DNA of 64,000 nucleotides from assembly GCF_030581005.1 (NCBI RefSeq), contig NZ_JAUQSX010000015.1:62001-126000 (forward strand), written 5' to 3'. How positions within the stretch are numbered: position 1 is the stretch's first letter; each line of letters opens with the position of its first letter. Source of the DNA: Hymenobacter mellowenesis. GTDB taxonomy: Bacteria; Bacteroidota; Bacteroidia; Cytophagales; Hymenobacteraceae. Position numbers and translations under genes: made by a program. The notes under the pieces are model-generated. The model searched no databases. It saw only the letters and a program-made list of their open reading frames with translations, and was not told the DNA's origin. Shown in pieces: positions 23,860 to 32,466 of this stretch.

Positions 23860-25428
23860 ATGTTGAACCCGAAATCAATAAATCTTACGCAATACAGTCC
23901 CGGGCGCCACCGGAAACTGTGGTTCTGGCTGCTGCCGCTGCTGGCCTCGTGCGCCACGCTGCACCCTTACAAAAAGCCCGATGAGGCCGCCGCCAACCTC
24001 TACCGCGGCGTGAGCACCACCGATACTACCTCTGTGGCCACCATGCCTTGGCGCGCCGTGTTTGCCGATGCCCAGCTGCAAAAGCTGCTCGAAGAAGGCC
24101 TCAACCAGAACCTGGATTTGCGCATTGCCCTCACCCGCATTCAGCGAGCCGAGGCCAACCTGGCGCAGAGCCGGGCAGCTTTTCTACCCAGCTTGTCGGC
24201 GCGCGGCACGGCCACAGTGGCCCGCGTGTCGAACGGCAACACCGGTGTGGGTACGGTGACGGGCACAGGAACAACGGGCACAGGCGGAACGGGCACCGGC
24301 GGTACCGGTGGCACAGGCACCGGTGGTACCGGGACTGGTGGAACGGGTGGCACTACGGGCACCGGCGGCACGGGCACCACCGACCCCAGCGCCGTTGTCA
24401 CCAGCCGCTTCAGCGAGCAATACCTGCTCACGCTCAGCTCCAGCTGGGAGGCCGATGTGTGGGGCAAGTTGCGCAGCACCAAGCGCAGCTACGTGGCGGC
24501 TTTGATGCAAAGCGAAGCCTACCGCCGCGCCGTGCAAACCCAGCTGCTGGCCGACATCGCCAACAATTATTACCTGCTGCTGGCCTACGATGCGCAGCTG
24601 GAAATCACGCGCCAGACGGTCGAGTTCCGCCTCAAAGACGTGGAGGTGACCAAGTTGCTGAAAACCGCCGCCATCGTAACCGGTGCCGCCGTGGCCCAGA
24701 GCGAGGCCAACCTCTACGCCGCTCAGGTGTCGATTCCGGACCTGCAGCGCAGCATCCGCGAAACGGAAAATACCCTCAGCATCCTCGTCAACCGCGCGCC
24801 GGGGGCTATCGAGCGCAGCACGCTGGCGGCCCAGGCCCAGCCCGAATTGCTGCAAACCGGCGTGCCCAGCCAGTTGCTGCGCAACCGCCCCGACGTGCAG
24901 GAGGCTGAAGCCGCCTACCGTTCTTATTTCGAGCAAACCAACGCCGCGCGGGCTTATTTCTACCCCTCGTTCACCATTACCGCCAATGGCGGCCTTACTA
25001 ACACTACCATCTCCGACCTGTTTTCGCCCAATGCCATTTTTGGTACCTTGGTGGGCGGCGTGCTTCAGCCCATTTTCAACCAAGGTCTCAACCGGGCGCG
25101 GCTGCGCAATGCCCAGGCCCTGCAGGAAGAGTACCGCTACACTTACCAGCAAACGCTGCTCACGGCCGGACAGGAGGTTTCCAACGCACTGTTTGCCTAT
25201 CAGACGGCCGGCGAAAAGGCCGCCATCCGCGTCAACCAGCTGGCCTCTCTGCGCCGGGCCGTCGATTTTACACAGGAGTTATTGCGATACAGCTCGGCTA
25301 ACTATACCGACGTGCTTACCTCACAGCAAAGTTTACTCGCGGCCGAACTCAGCAGCATCAACGACCGCCTGCAGCAGCTGCAAGCCACCACCGACCTTTA
25401 CCACGCGCTGGGCGGCGGCTGGCGCTAG
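23860..25428 (+). CDS. RND outer-membrane channel protein (TolC/NodT family)
   Basis: A 522-residue protein. An N-terminal signal ends in LLASCATLHPY, a lipobox with the Cys typical of NodT-type lipoproteins. The helical repeats of the TolC barrel follow (LNQNLDLRIALTRIQRAEANLAQSRAAF, split here by my reading as two helices, and RNRPDVQEAEAAYRS). Residues about 123-175 are a low-complexity Gly-Thr tract inserted in the first half. The protein forms the outer-membrane exit duct of the pump. It is the third gene of the operon and is followed by a hairpin. Confidence 0.88.
   Translation: MLNPKSINLTQYSPGRHRKLWFWLLPLLASCATLHPYKKPDEAAANLYRGVSTTDTTSVATMPWRAVFADAQLQKLLEEGLNQNLDLRIALTRIQRAEANLAQSRAAFLPSLSARGTATVARVSNGNTGVGTVTGTGTTGTGGTGTGGTGGTGTGGTGTGGTGGTTGTGGTGTTDPSAVVTSRFSEQYLLTLSSSWEADVWGKLRSTKRSYVAALMQSEAYRRAVQTQLLADIANNYYLLLAYDAQLEITRQTVEFRLKDVEVTKLLKTAAIVTGAAVAQSEANLYAAQVSIPDLQRSIRETENTLSILVNRAPGAIERSTLAAQAQPELLQTGVPSQLLRNRPDVQEAEAAYRSYFEQTNAARAYFYPSFTITANGGLTNTTISDLFSPNAIFGTLVGGVLQPIFNQGLNRARLRNAQALQEEYRYTYQQTLLTAGQEVSNALFAYQTAGEKAAIRVNQLASLRRAVDFTQELLRYSSANYTDVLTSQQSLLAAELSSINDRLQQLQATTDLYHALGGGWR
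24225..24385 (+). repeat. Gly-Thr low-complexity tract in the channel gene
   Basis: The DNA is a run of related GGCACNGG and GGNACNGG units coding for alternating Gly and Thr residues, inside the outer-membrane channel gene. No exact unit length holds throughout. It is a likely slippage hotspot. Confidence 0.7.
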
Positions 25429-25443
25429 AGGCAGCAAAAAGAA

Positions 25444-25472
25444 CGTCATGTCTCGGCAAACCCGACATGACG
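25444..25472. terminator. Hairpin between convergent genes
   Basis: CGTCATGTC (25444-25452) pairs with GACATGACG (25464-25472), with a short GC extension. It separates the end of the efflux operon from the convergent monooxygenase-like gene. It has no long T run, so its terminator role is moderate. Confidence 0.55.
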
Positions 25473-25482
25473 GCCTGCTTTA

Positions 25483-25770
25483 TCAAGCCACAACGTGCGA
25501 CGAAAAAGCCACCGGCGGGGCCGCAAACAGCTTCTTCGTCGCCGGCCATACCTCGCCGAAGAGCGCCGATTTTCGGTAATCGTTGAGCGCATCCTCGTCG
25601 TCCCAGTGGCTGTGGGTGCAGTAGATGTGCGGGTCCTCAGCATCCTGCCAAAGCTCCAAGTGCCGGCAGCCCGGCTGCTGCCGGATGCGCTGCCTGGTGG
25701 CGTGGAAAAGCGTGAGAAACGCAGGCACCTGCTCCGGCACAAACGTCATGCGTACAATGCGAATCAGCAT
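25483..25770 (-). CDS. Antibiotic biosynthesis monooxygenase-like (ABM) protein
   Basis: A 95-residue protein with the dimeric ferredoxin-like fold of ABM-domain proteins: a first strand MLIRIVRMTF, a helix with FLTLFHATRQRIRQQPGC, a strand HLELWQDAED and the HSHWDDEDALNDYRKS stretch. Small ABM proteins include quinol monooxygenases and heme-degrading enzymes, but many have no known substrate. No heme-binding signature is obvious. It is a single gene on the reverse strand, convergent with the efflux operon. Confidence 0.75.
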   Translation of the reverse strand: MLIRIVRMTFVPEQVPAFLTLFHATRQRIRQQPGCRHLELWQDAEDPHIYCTHSHWDDEDALNDYRKSALFGEVWPATKKLFAAPPVAFSSHVVA

Positions 25771-25799
25771 CTAAAATTGATTTTTGGAAGCCGCAAAAA

Positions 25800-25841
25800 T
25801 AGAAATCCCCGACCTCGCCAGATGAGGCCGGGGATTTCTAT
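25800..25841 (-). terminator. Terminator downstream of the amylase gene
   Basis: The arms AGAAATCCCCGACCTC (25801 onward) and GAGGCCGGGGATTTCT pair over 16 bases with a single mismatch. It lies 28 bases beyond the amylase stop codon in the direction of its transcription. Confidence 0.8.
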
Positions 25842-25868
25842 TCAATCCAACCAAGGTCGGTCAGGGTT

Positions 25869-28800
25869 TTAATCGCGCACCACGCGCAGGCGCTGGCTCG
25901 CGCCATCGGGCCCGGTGATGGTGAGCAGATAGATGCCCGGCGCGGCGCTCCCGAGTGCATGGCTGAGTGACTCGGCCAGCGCAATGCGGGAAGCCGGCGC
26001 CGGCGCAAACAGCGTGCGCCCGAGTACGTTGCTGAGCGTAATACGCAATGGGGTGTCCTCGTTCGAAATCGGCCCGCCTAACAGCTGCAGCGTTTCGCCG
26101 TGGCTGGGATTGGGCACCAGCGCGTAGGGGCTGGCCGCGGCCGAAACGTAAACCACAGCGCTAAAATGCGCGCTGCCGTCGAGGTCGCGCTGGCGCAACC
26201 GGTAGAATGCGGCAGTCGTTGCGTCCGCGTCCTGGTAGCTATAAGTGGCGGGCTGGCTGCCGCCGTGGGCCGGTACAGTGCCCACGCGGCTAAATGCTTT
26301 GGCATCAATTGATTTCTCAACTTCGAAACCAGCATTGTTTTTTTCCTGCGCCGTGGCCCAACTCACCCGCACGGCGTTCAGGCCGGTGCGTTGAGCGGCA
26401 AACTGCGTGAGCGTCACCGGCAGGGGAGCGGCGCCATTGCCAAGGGCAAACAGCGGGAAGGAATTCACGCCGCTGCGCGTAGCCACGTAAGGCCCCGCGC
26501 CACTGATGCTGACGCGGCCCAATTCTGTCCAGGTGCTGCTAGAGGTACCCGCGTTGCCGAACAGGCTGGCCTGGGCGGGCGCGAAGCTGGCGTTCTGGTC
26601 GGCGGCATCGAACTGCACGCTCACATCTATCACCGGGCCGGTGGCCAGGGCCGGTGTGGCCTCCCAGGTGCGGTTCACAAAATCGGCCTGCCGGGCGTAG
26701 GGTGCACCGCTGCGCCCATTGGTCAGCAGCCCGCTGAAAGTGCGGACTTGGAACGTGGTGCCGGCGCCCGAATTAGCCAGCGTCATCGGCGTGTAGGAGG
26801 CCGCCGTGCCCACCGGAAATACCACGGCCGCTCCGCCCGCAGGCACGGGCCGGGCCACGTAGCCCCCGCTGGCTGCCACATCAGGCGTCACCACGTAGCG
26901 GTTGGCATCGGCGCCGCTAATGGTGGCGGTGCTGCTCAAGGTTAGGCTCTGGTTAGCAACCACTAGGTGGCCGGCCGTGAAGGTCAGCCCCTCACTCACG
27001 CTCACGGGACTGAGCAGTCGAACATCTGCGGCATTGTTAATTTTAAGGTTGTTAATAGCCAGCGCCGCGCTGCTGCCAGTGCTAAGTGTTTGCGCCATGC
27101 TGCCGTTAAGTTCCAGCGTGCCTGCGCCGGCGATGGCACCGGCGGCCGTCACGTTGCCGCTCACCTGCCAGGTGGTGCCGGCGGCCAGCGTGAGGCTGGC
27201 GCCACTTTCCACCGTCAAATCGTGCGCGGCGAGGGTGCCGGCGCCCAACTGCGGGGCGAAGCTGGTGCCGGCCGGAATCAGCACGTCGGTGCTGGCGGTG
27301 GGCGTCACGCCGGCTTCCCAGTTGCGGCAGTCGGCGGGGTCGGCCGAGGCGTCGTTGCTGGTCCAGATGGCCACTTGGTTGGTGGGCAGCGGAGCTGTGA
27401 GGGTATTCACAGCCAGAGGGGCGGTGTAGCTCACTTTCACGAAGCCGCGCTGGCCGGCCGCGGTGGCGGTGGTGTTGCGCACTTTCAGGGCCAGCCAGCC
27501 GGTGGTGCCAGGGGTGTAGGTGCCAGTGGCGGCGGCCGTGCCGGTGGCGCTGCTCAGCAGTTGCCCGCGCAGGTCATACACCCCAATGGTGAGGCTGCGG
27601 GTGTTGCCGCTGGCCTCGGGAAGCAGGCTATAATTGACCGGCTGGCCGGCCTGGACGAAGATTTTGCCCGCCAGTCGGGTGTTGGTCGAGTTGCTGGGCA
27701 GGGCGCCGCCCTGGCCCAGGCCGCCGCAGTTCAGGTCGCCGAGGTCGTCGGCCATTTCCCACTCCTGGGTGGTTTCGGCGGCGCGGGGCGGGTTGTAAGT
27801 CGAATTATCCTGGCCCACCGGCGCCCACACCGAGTAGCCTCGGCGGCCCAGCAAGGCGGTGCCGTTACAGGGCGGCGTGTTCACGTCGACGTACGCGTTG
27901 CCGTCGTTGCCCCTAAACACGGTGTGCACGGCCGTGCCATTGGCACCCGAATAGTCCTTGAGCTGCGTGCCCACCGCAAAATCGGTCCGCACCGTGTTGT
28001 TCTGCCAGGTGTTATAGTTGTCGTTTATGCCAATCAGCGCCTTGGTGCTGCGTTCCATCACTAGATGGTCGTTGGAGGCAAAGGGCACTTTGTAGGCTCC
28101 GTTCTTGAAATTAAGGTGCTGGTGGCACCAGAGCAGATTCACCAGGTCGTCGCGCACGGGCAGGTCGGCGGCGGAGGTGGGCAGGTGGGTGTAACGCTTC
28201 CCGGTACTGCCCACGTTGAATAAGTCCTCGAAATACAGGTGCGGGTTGCCATCCACGGCAAAGGCCACCGCGTAGGCCGCCGACAGCCGCACATCAAACG
28301 GGTCGATGTGGGCGGCCAGCTCCTGGCCGGTGTTCCAGCCCGTGTAGTTGCCGTTGGCGTCGAGCTGGGGCCGGAAGGTGTCGTGGTTGTTCACGAAGGG
28401 CGCCGTGCGGTGCACGTAGGTGTTCGAGGCCGCGTAATGGGCTACGCGCAGGCCCTGCTGCTGGCCCGGAATATCGGCCAGGTTATAGCCGCCATTGCCG
28501 CTCACCATGTTGTAGATGGCCCCGCGCAAACTAAAATCGAAGGTGCCCATCAGGAAATCCTGGCCGCCGTTCTGCCCGTTCACGTCGTTGGTGTACCGGT
28601 CCTCGTCGGCGGCGCTGCCGATGTATTCGCCCACGTTGAACATGCTTTCGCCGCCGTTGGCCCAGCCAGCGTAGTACTTCAGGTTGAAGCTCAAATCCTG
28701 CTGCGCGTTGTAGCTGAAGTGCTTCACCGCGTCCCAGCGGAAGCCGTCGACGCCGGTCTGCTTCTTCATCCACACTATCCAGTTGCGGGCCTGGGTTTGG

Positions 28801-29564
28801 CTGTAGCCTTGGGTTTGGGCCGGGTTGAAAGCGCCAGGGTAGAGGGCCAGGTACTGGGGGCTGAGGGGGCCGTAGCCGTCGGTGCTGCCCAGGCCGTCGT
28901 TGCCGTAGCAAAAATCGGGACCGAAGTAGGGCGCCGTCATCTCGCTGCCCGTATCGTTGTGGCCCAGGTGGGGGTGGAAGTTGGCGTAGTTCTTGGGCCA
29001 GCGGCCCTGGCGGGCAGCGTAGGCGGCGCCGTTGTCGCCGGTTTCGGGCTGCGGGGTGGCAAAGGAGCTGTAGCGGAAGGTTTTGTAGCCCGAGTTGGTG
29101 GCCATCGAGTAGGTGGGCTCGGGGTCCTGGCCGCCGTCGCCGGTGGCCGTGCCAGCCCCGTCGGTGTGGTTCAGCACCACGTCCTGAATCACCTCAATGC
29201 CGTTGGCGTGCAGCACGGCCACCATGCGCAGAAACTCGTCCTTCGAGCCGAAGCGGGTCCGCACGTCGCCCTTCTGGAACTTGTCGCCCAGGTCGTAAGG
29301 GTCGAAAGGCGAGTAGCCCACGTCGTTGGTGGCGTTCTTGTTTTTGGGCGTGGGCGGAATCCAAACGGCATCAATGCCCATGCTTTTCAGGCGCGGGGCC
29401 AGCTCGGTCAGGTAGTCGGCCCATTTAAAGCGATAGTTGCCGTTGTAATAATCCCACCAAAAAGCTTGCAGCACCACGCGCTTCACGGTGGTTTGGGCGG
29501 CGGCGGGGAAGTGGCTCAGCGAAGCCAGCAGCCACAATGCCAGCAGGGCGTAACGTCTTCTCAT
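25869..29564 (-). CDS. Secreted GH13 alpha-amylase with type IX sorting domain
   Basis: A 1231-residue secreted enzyme. A signal peptide (residues 1-23) precedes a GH13 barrel: conserved regions DVVLNHTDG (about 128-136), DGFRWDAVKHF with nucleophile Asp278, VGEYIG with acid/base Glu313 and FVNNHD with Asp395. The barrel hydrolyses alpha-1,4-glucan such as starch. Beta-domains follow at about 590-700 and 780-1000, with Ig-like and PKD-like patterns. The C-terminus (PNPSHGETLQL and LTITGPDGASQRLRVVRD) is a type A sorting domain for the type IX secretion system. A -7 promoter element is found 33 bases upstream of the start codon, and a terminator follows the gene. Confidence 0.92.
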   Translation of the reverse strand: MRRRYALLALWLLASLSHFPAAAQTTVKRVVLQAFWWDYYNGNYRFKWADYLTELAPRLKSMGIDAVWIPPTPKNKNATNDVGYSPFDPYDLGDKFQKGDVRTRFGSKDEFLRMVAVLHANGIEVIQDVVLNHTDGAGTATGDGGQDPEPTYSMATNSGYKTFRYSSFATPQPETGDNGAAYAARQGRWPKNYANFHPHLGHNDTGSEMTAPYFGPDFCYGNDGLGSTDGYGPLSPQYLALYPGAFNPAQTQGYSQTQARNWIVWMKKQTGVDGFRWDAVKHFSYNAQQDLSFNLKYYAGWANGGESMFNVGEYIGSAADEDRYTNDVNGQNGGQDFLMGTFDFSLRGAIYNMVSGNGGYNLADIPGQQQGLRVAHYAASNTYVHRTAPFVNNHDTFRPQLDANGNYTGWNTGQELAAHIDPFDVRLSAAYAVAFAVDGNPHLYFEDLFNVGSTGKRYTHLPTSAADLPVRDDLVNLLWCHQHLNFKNGAYKVPFASNDHLVMERSTKALIGINDNYNTWQNNTVRTDFAVGTQLKDYSGANGTAVHTVFRGNDGNAYVDVNTPPCNGTALLGRRGYSVWAPVGQDNSTYNPPRAAETTQEWEMADDLGDLNCGGLGQGGALPSNSTNTRLAGKIFVQAGQPVNYSLLPEASGNTRSLTIGVYDLRGQLLSSATGTAAATGTYTPGTTGWLALKVRNTTATAAGQRGFVKVSYTAPLAVNTLTAPLPTNQVAIWTSNDASADPADCRNWEAGVTPTASTDVLIPAGTSFAPQLGAGTLAAHDLTVESGASLTLAAGTTWQVSGNVTAAGAIAGAGTLELNGSMAQTLSTGSSAALAINNLKINNAADVRLLSPVSVSEGLTFTAGHLVVANQSLTLSSTATISGADANRYVVTPDVAASGGYVARPVPAGGAAVVFPVGTAASYTPMTLANSGAGTTFQVRTFSGLLTNGRSGAPYARQADFVNRTWEATPALATGPVIDVSVQFDAADQNASFAPAQASLFGNAGTSSSTWTELGRVSISGAGPYVATRSGVNSFPLFALGNGAAPLPVTLTQFAAQRTGLNAVRVSWATAQEKNNAGFEVEKSIDAKAFSRVGTVPAHGGSQPATYSYQDADATTAAFYRLRQRDLDGSAHFSAVVYVSAAASPYALVPNPSHGETLQLLGGPISNEDTPLRITLSNVLGRTLFAPAPASRIALAESLSHALGSAAPGIYLLTITGPDGASQRLRVVRD

Positions 29565-29596
29565 CTAAACTATAAAATGCAGGGTGGGATGGACCA

Positions 29597-29604
29597 CAAA
29601 TTTA
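29597..29604 (-). promoter_or_regulatory. Predicted -7 promoter element of the amylase gene
   Basis: On the reverse strand the sequence reads TAAATTTG, matching the Bacteroidota -7 consensus TAnnTTTG, 33 bases before the start codon. No clear -33 TTTG was found at the usual distance. Confidence 0.45.
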
Positions 29605-29803
29605 CAAATACTTAGCCTTCGTCAGGAGTTCCCCAAAAGGCCGTTTACACCCCTTCACAAAGGTTTGCGGAACCTGAGATAAACGAATTTTCAACTACGA
29701 CTTGACCGCTAAATCGCAGTCTTATAGCCAACTATTGGCTCATCCAGCCGTTATGCATCCTGAAAACTGTTCTTTCAAATTCCACATTCACCGTTTACTT
29801 ACC

Positions 29804-30028
29804 ATGAAATCTTCCCTCATTCGTTCCGCTGCATCCGCCTGGTTTTTGGTTCCCGCCCTGGCCGGCGGCTTGCTGCTAAGCAGCTGCAACAGCGAGCCCA
29901 AAGCCACCGAAGCCGATAAAACCGCCACCGTGGTTTCGAGCGACACCAACGCGGCTTCCGATAGCACCGCCACCACCGCCAGCCCCGACAGCGCCGGTAT
30001 GGGCACCGATACCACGATGGCCAAGTAA
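29804..30028 (+). CDS. Small lipoprotein related to the esterase leader
   Basis: A 74-residue lipoprotein. The ATG at 29804 gives a signal with lipobox GGLLLSSCNS; the remainder is a disordered Thr/Ala/Asp-rich tail ending PDSAGMGTDTTMAK. It closely resembles residues 1-69 of the esterase lipoprotein 262 bases downstream, including LLLSSCNS, PDSAGM and MAK, but lacks the enzyme domain. It is probably a paralogue of the leader or a remnant of a duplication. It has its own start and stop. The function is unknown. Confidence 0.55.
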   Translation: MKSSLIRSAASAWFLVPALAGGLLLSSCNSEPKATEADKTATVVSSDTNAASDSTATTASPDSAGMGTDTTMAK

Positions 30029-30063
30029 AGCTTGTGTTGTCAGCCTCTTCTGGCTTAAATTAC

Positions 30064-30104
30064 ATATTCCTGCTGCATCCCGTCAGGCGATGTCAGCGGG
30101 AATA
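30064..30104 (+). terminator. Hairpin after the small lipoprotein gene
   Basis: ATATTCCTGCTG (30064 onward) pairs with CAGCGGGAATAT, ending near 30104, with an inner ATC/GAT extension. It lies 35 bases after the stop but lacks a long T run. The remaining 185 bases to the next gene are AT-rich and show no gene. Confidence 0.5.
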
Positions 30105-30289
30105 TTTGGTTTATAACGGGTTTGATTTAAGCTCATCTGTAAAAATAATTCGATTCGCGGACAAGTCCCTCGGGCTTTGATATAGCGTAATGGGTTGAAA
30201 AAATGCAATGATTCCAACCTCCGATTAAAGGATTCGTAAGGGTTAAACATCCATTTTTTGCTAATCACCATCACACTCTTTTTACGTTC

Positions 30290-31453
30290 ATGAAACACCC
30301 TATCCGCCGCCCGTTAGCCCTGCTGATTGCCCCGGTACTCACCGGCGGCCTGCTCCTGAGCAGCTGCAACAGCAGCACTACCTCCACCGAAACCACTACC
30401 CCAGGCGCCACGGCCGACACCACCGCCACGGCCGCCAAGCCCGACAGTGCCGGCATGGCCAGCACGCCCGGCGAGGTGAAGCCCACCATGGCCAAGCCCG
30501 CCTGGGGCCCCAACATCAAGCCCGAGATGCAGGCCGTGATTGAGCAGCTCATGAGCTTCAACAACAAGCCCTTCCCCGAGCTCACCGCCGCCCAGGCCCG
30601 CAAGCAGCCCAGCGCCGCCGACGCCGCCATGAAGCAGATGCGCGTGAGCGGCATCCCCGCGCCGCCCCTGAACTGCGACACAATGACGATGAAGCTGATG
30701 CCCGGCGTGAGCGCCCGTGTTTACACGCCCAAGGGCGGCGCCGGCCCGTTCCCGGTTATCGTGTACTACCACGGCGGCGGCTGGGTGATTGCCACGAATG
30801 ATACCTACGCCGCGTCGGCCCAGGCCCTATGCGAGCAGGTGGGTGCCATCGTGGTATCGGTAGAATACCGCAAAGGCCCCGAGCACAAATTCCCGACCGC
30901 CCACGACGATTCCTTCGCCGCGTACCAGTACGTGCTGAAAAACGCCGCCAGCATGAAGGGCGACCCCAACAAAATTGCCGTGGTGGGCGAAAGCGCCGGC
31001 GGCAACCTGGCCTGCAACGTGAGCATCATGGCCCGCGACAAAAAAGTGGCCCTGCCCAAGTACCAGGTGCTGGTGTACCCCATCGCCGGCTCCGACACCA
31101 ACACGCCGTCGTACCAAGCCAACACCGAAACCGCGCCGCTCAACAAGGGCGGCATGGAGTGGTTCTTCAAGAACTACCAGCGCACGGCAGCTGATTTGAA
31201 AGACCCGCGCATCAACCTCGTAGCCGCCAACCTGAAAGGCCTAGAGCCCACCACCATCATCGCCGCCGACTACGACCCGCTCACGAGCGAAGGCAAAACC
31301 CTGGCCGACAAGCTGACCGCCGCCGGCGTGAAAACCAACTACAAGAAATACGACGGCACTACCCACGAATTCTTCGGCATGGCCGCCGTGGTTCCCGAAG
31401 CTAAAGAGGCCCAAGGCGTCGCCGTTAGCGACCTGAAAGGCGCGCTGAAATAG
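30290..31453 (+). CDS. Lipoprotein esterase of the HSL/lipase-like alpha/beta-hydrolase family
   Basis: A 387-residue lipoprotein with lipobox Cys26 (LLLSSCNS). A disordered linker (27-69) precedes the catalytic domain. The oxyanion motif HGGG is at 161-164, nucleophile Ser235 lies in GESAGG, the acid is Asp329 in DYDPL, and His359 is in TTHEFFG. This is the hormone-sensitive lipase family IV layout, which hydrolyses short acyl esters. The enzyme would sit on the outer face of the envelope. The natural substrate is unknown. A paralogous leader-only protein lies upstream. A large palindromic repeat follows the gene. Confidence 0.85.
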   Translation: MKHPIRRPLALLIAPVLTGGLLLSSCNSSTTSTETTTPGATADTTATAAKPDSAGMASTPGEVKPTMAKPAWGPNIKPEMQAVIEQLMSFNNKPFPELTAAQARKQPSAADAAMKQMRVSGIPAPPLNCDTMTMKLMPGVSARVYTPKGGAGPFPVIVYYHGGGWVIATNDTYAASAQALCEQVGAIVVSVEYRKGPEHKFPTAHDDSFAAYQYVLKNAASMKGDPNKIAVVGESAGGNLACNVSIMARDKKVALPKYQVLVYPIAGSDTNTPSYQANTETAPLNKGGMEWFFKNYQRTAADLKDPRINLVAANLKGLEPTTIIAADYDPLTSEGKTLADKLTAAGVKTNYKKYDGTTHEFFGMAAVVPEAKEAQGVAVSDLKGALK

Positions 31454-31482
31454 GCTTCGGCTACCTTAGCTGGCTGACATAG

Positions 31483-31577
31483 AACGTCATGCTGAGCGGA
31501 GTCGAAGCATCTCTACCGCAATAGTAAATGAATTACTGGCGCGGTAGAGATGCTTCGACTCCGCTCAGCATGACGTT
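31483..31577. repeat. Palindromic repeat family B, copy 1
   Basis: Perfect 37-base arms (31483-31519 and 31541-31577) beginning AACGTCATGCTGAGCGGAGT, with a 21-base loop. It sits between the convergent esterase and SAM hydrolase genes. Related elements are at 33625, 38199 and 44597. Confidence 0.85.
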
Positions 31578-31607
31578 TTTTTTAATGCTTGGCTGACCAC
31601 AAAAGCG

Positions 31608-32378
31608 CTACTCCACCGGAAACCGCACGTCCACCTGCGAGTCAAAATGCAAGCCCAGCAGCTCCGCAGCGTTGCCCTGGCAGATGCCCAGGCACAGGCA
31701 GTTCTGGCTGTTGAACACGGCCACGGCCTCACCGGGAGGGGCGGCCGAGAAGTGCGGGTGTACCTCGCGCACCACGTCGCGCCCGAAATGCACGGCGAAT
31801 TTGCGGCCGTGGCCCACGGCCTCTACCGCCGTGCGGGAAATGTTGGTAATCAGGTTGCCGTAGTGGTCCACGTGGGCCACGTGGCCCGTGATGCGGTGGT
31901 CCTGAATGCGCACCTGCCGGTTGTTGAGGCGGTGGAAATCCTGCACCACGGGGCCCAGTGAGGTCATTGGCTCGCCCTGGGCTAGGGCCACGGCGGCGGG
32001 CAGTAGCACGTCGCGGGTGGGGGAGGCCGTGACGGCGGCGGGCAGGGCCACCAGCTCTTCGGGGGCGCTGTTGGTGAGCAGTGCCAGGATGCCGTTGTCG
32101 CCGGCCAGGAAATAGTGGCCCTCGAAGCGCGCCACTTGCCAGCCCGGCTCGGGGCCCGCGCCGTGGTCATCAACGCCGATGACGTGCGCCGTGCCCTCGG
32201 GGAAATCTCGAAACACGGATTGGAGAACGTGAACGGCGTGCGCGATGTTGAAGGGTTCGACGCCGTGGCTGATATCGACCACGGTGGTGGCCGGGGCCAA
32301 TTGCAGAAGTCGCGCTTTCAGCGCCGCCACGTAATGGTCGCGGTAGCCAAAATCGGTCAGCAATGTTATCAAGCCCAT
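31608..32378 (-). CDS. S-adenosylmethionine hydrolase-like protein (SAM hydroxide adenosyltransferase family)
   Basis: A 256-residue protein that starts MGLITLLTDFGYRDHYVAAL, with Asp9 in the LTDFG motif of the family (SAM hydrolase, fluorinase and chlorinase relatives). VVDISHGVEPFNI and FLAGDNGIL are further conserved patches. The family either adds hydroxide to SAM, giving adenosine and methionine, or halide in specialised members. The halogenating members carry a loop that is not apparent here, so hydrolysis is more likely. A -7 element lies 51 bases upstream of the start. The biological role is not known. Confidence 0.82.
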   Translation of the reverse strand: MGLITLLTDFGYRDHYVAALKARLLQLAPATTVVDISHGVEPFNIAHAVHVLQSVFRDFPEGTAHVIGVDDHGAGPEPGWQVARFEGHYFLAGDNGILALLTNSAPEELVALPAAVTASPTRDVLLPAAVALAQGEPMTSLGPVVQDFHRLNNRQVRIQDHRITGHVAHVDHYGNLITNISRTAVEAVGHGRKFAVHFGRDVVREVHPHFSAAPPGEAVAVFNSQNCLCLGICQGNAAELLGLHFDSQVDVRFPVE

Positions 32379-32428
32379 GCCTGCGTTCGGTAGTTTTTCG
32401 TAGTATTGTCGGGCCGCCCGAACCGGGG

Positions 32429-32436
32429 CAAAAGTA
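32429..32436 (-). promoter_or_regulatory. Predicted -7 promoter element of the SAM hydrolase gene
   Basis: On the reverse strand the sequence reads TACTTTTG, matching TAnnTTTG, 51 bases before the start codon. The opposite direction is used by phoH just to the right. Confidence 0.45.
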
Positions 32437-32466
32437 GCCGGTTTATGCGGAAAGGCCCGTTTCTTT

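Noticed and set aside
24225..24385. GGNACNGG repeats as a possible regulatory satellite
   Set aside because: They lie inside an intact frame and simply code for Gly and Thr.
28239..29615. A 458-codon forward open frame inside the amylase gene
   Set aside because: It is antisense to a complete GH13 domain with catalytic residues and has a Val/Ala/Gly-biased shadow composition.
31608..32378. A SAM-dependent fluorinase or chlorinase
   Set aside because: The sequence follows the general SAM hydrolase family and I see no halogenase-specific insertion, so a halogenase call is not supported.
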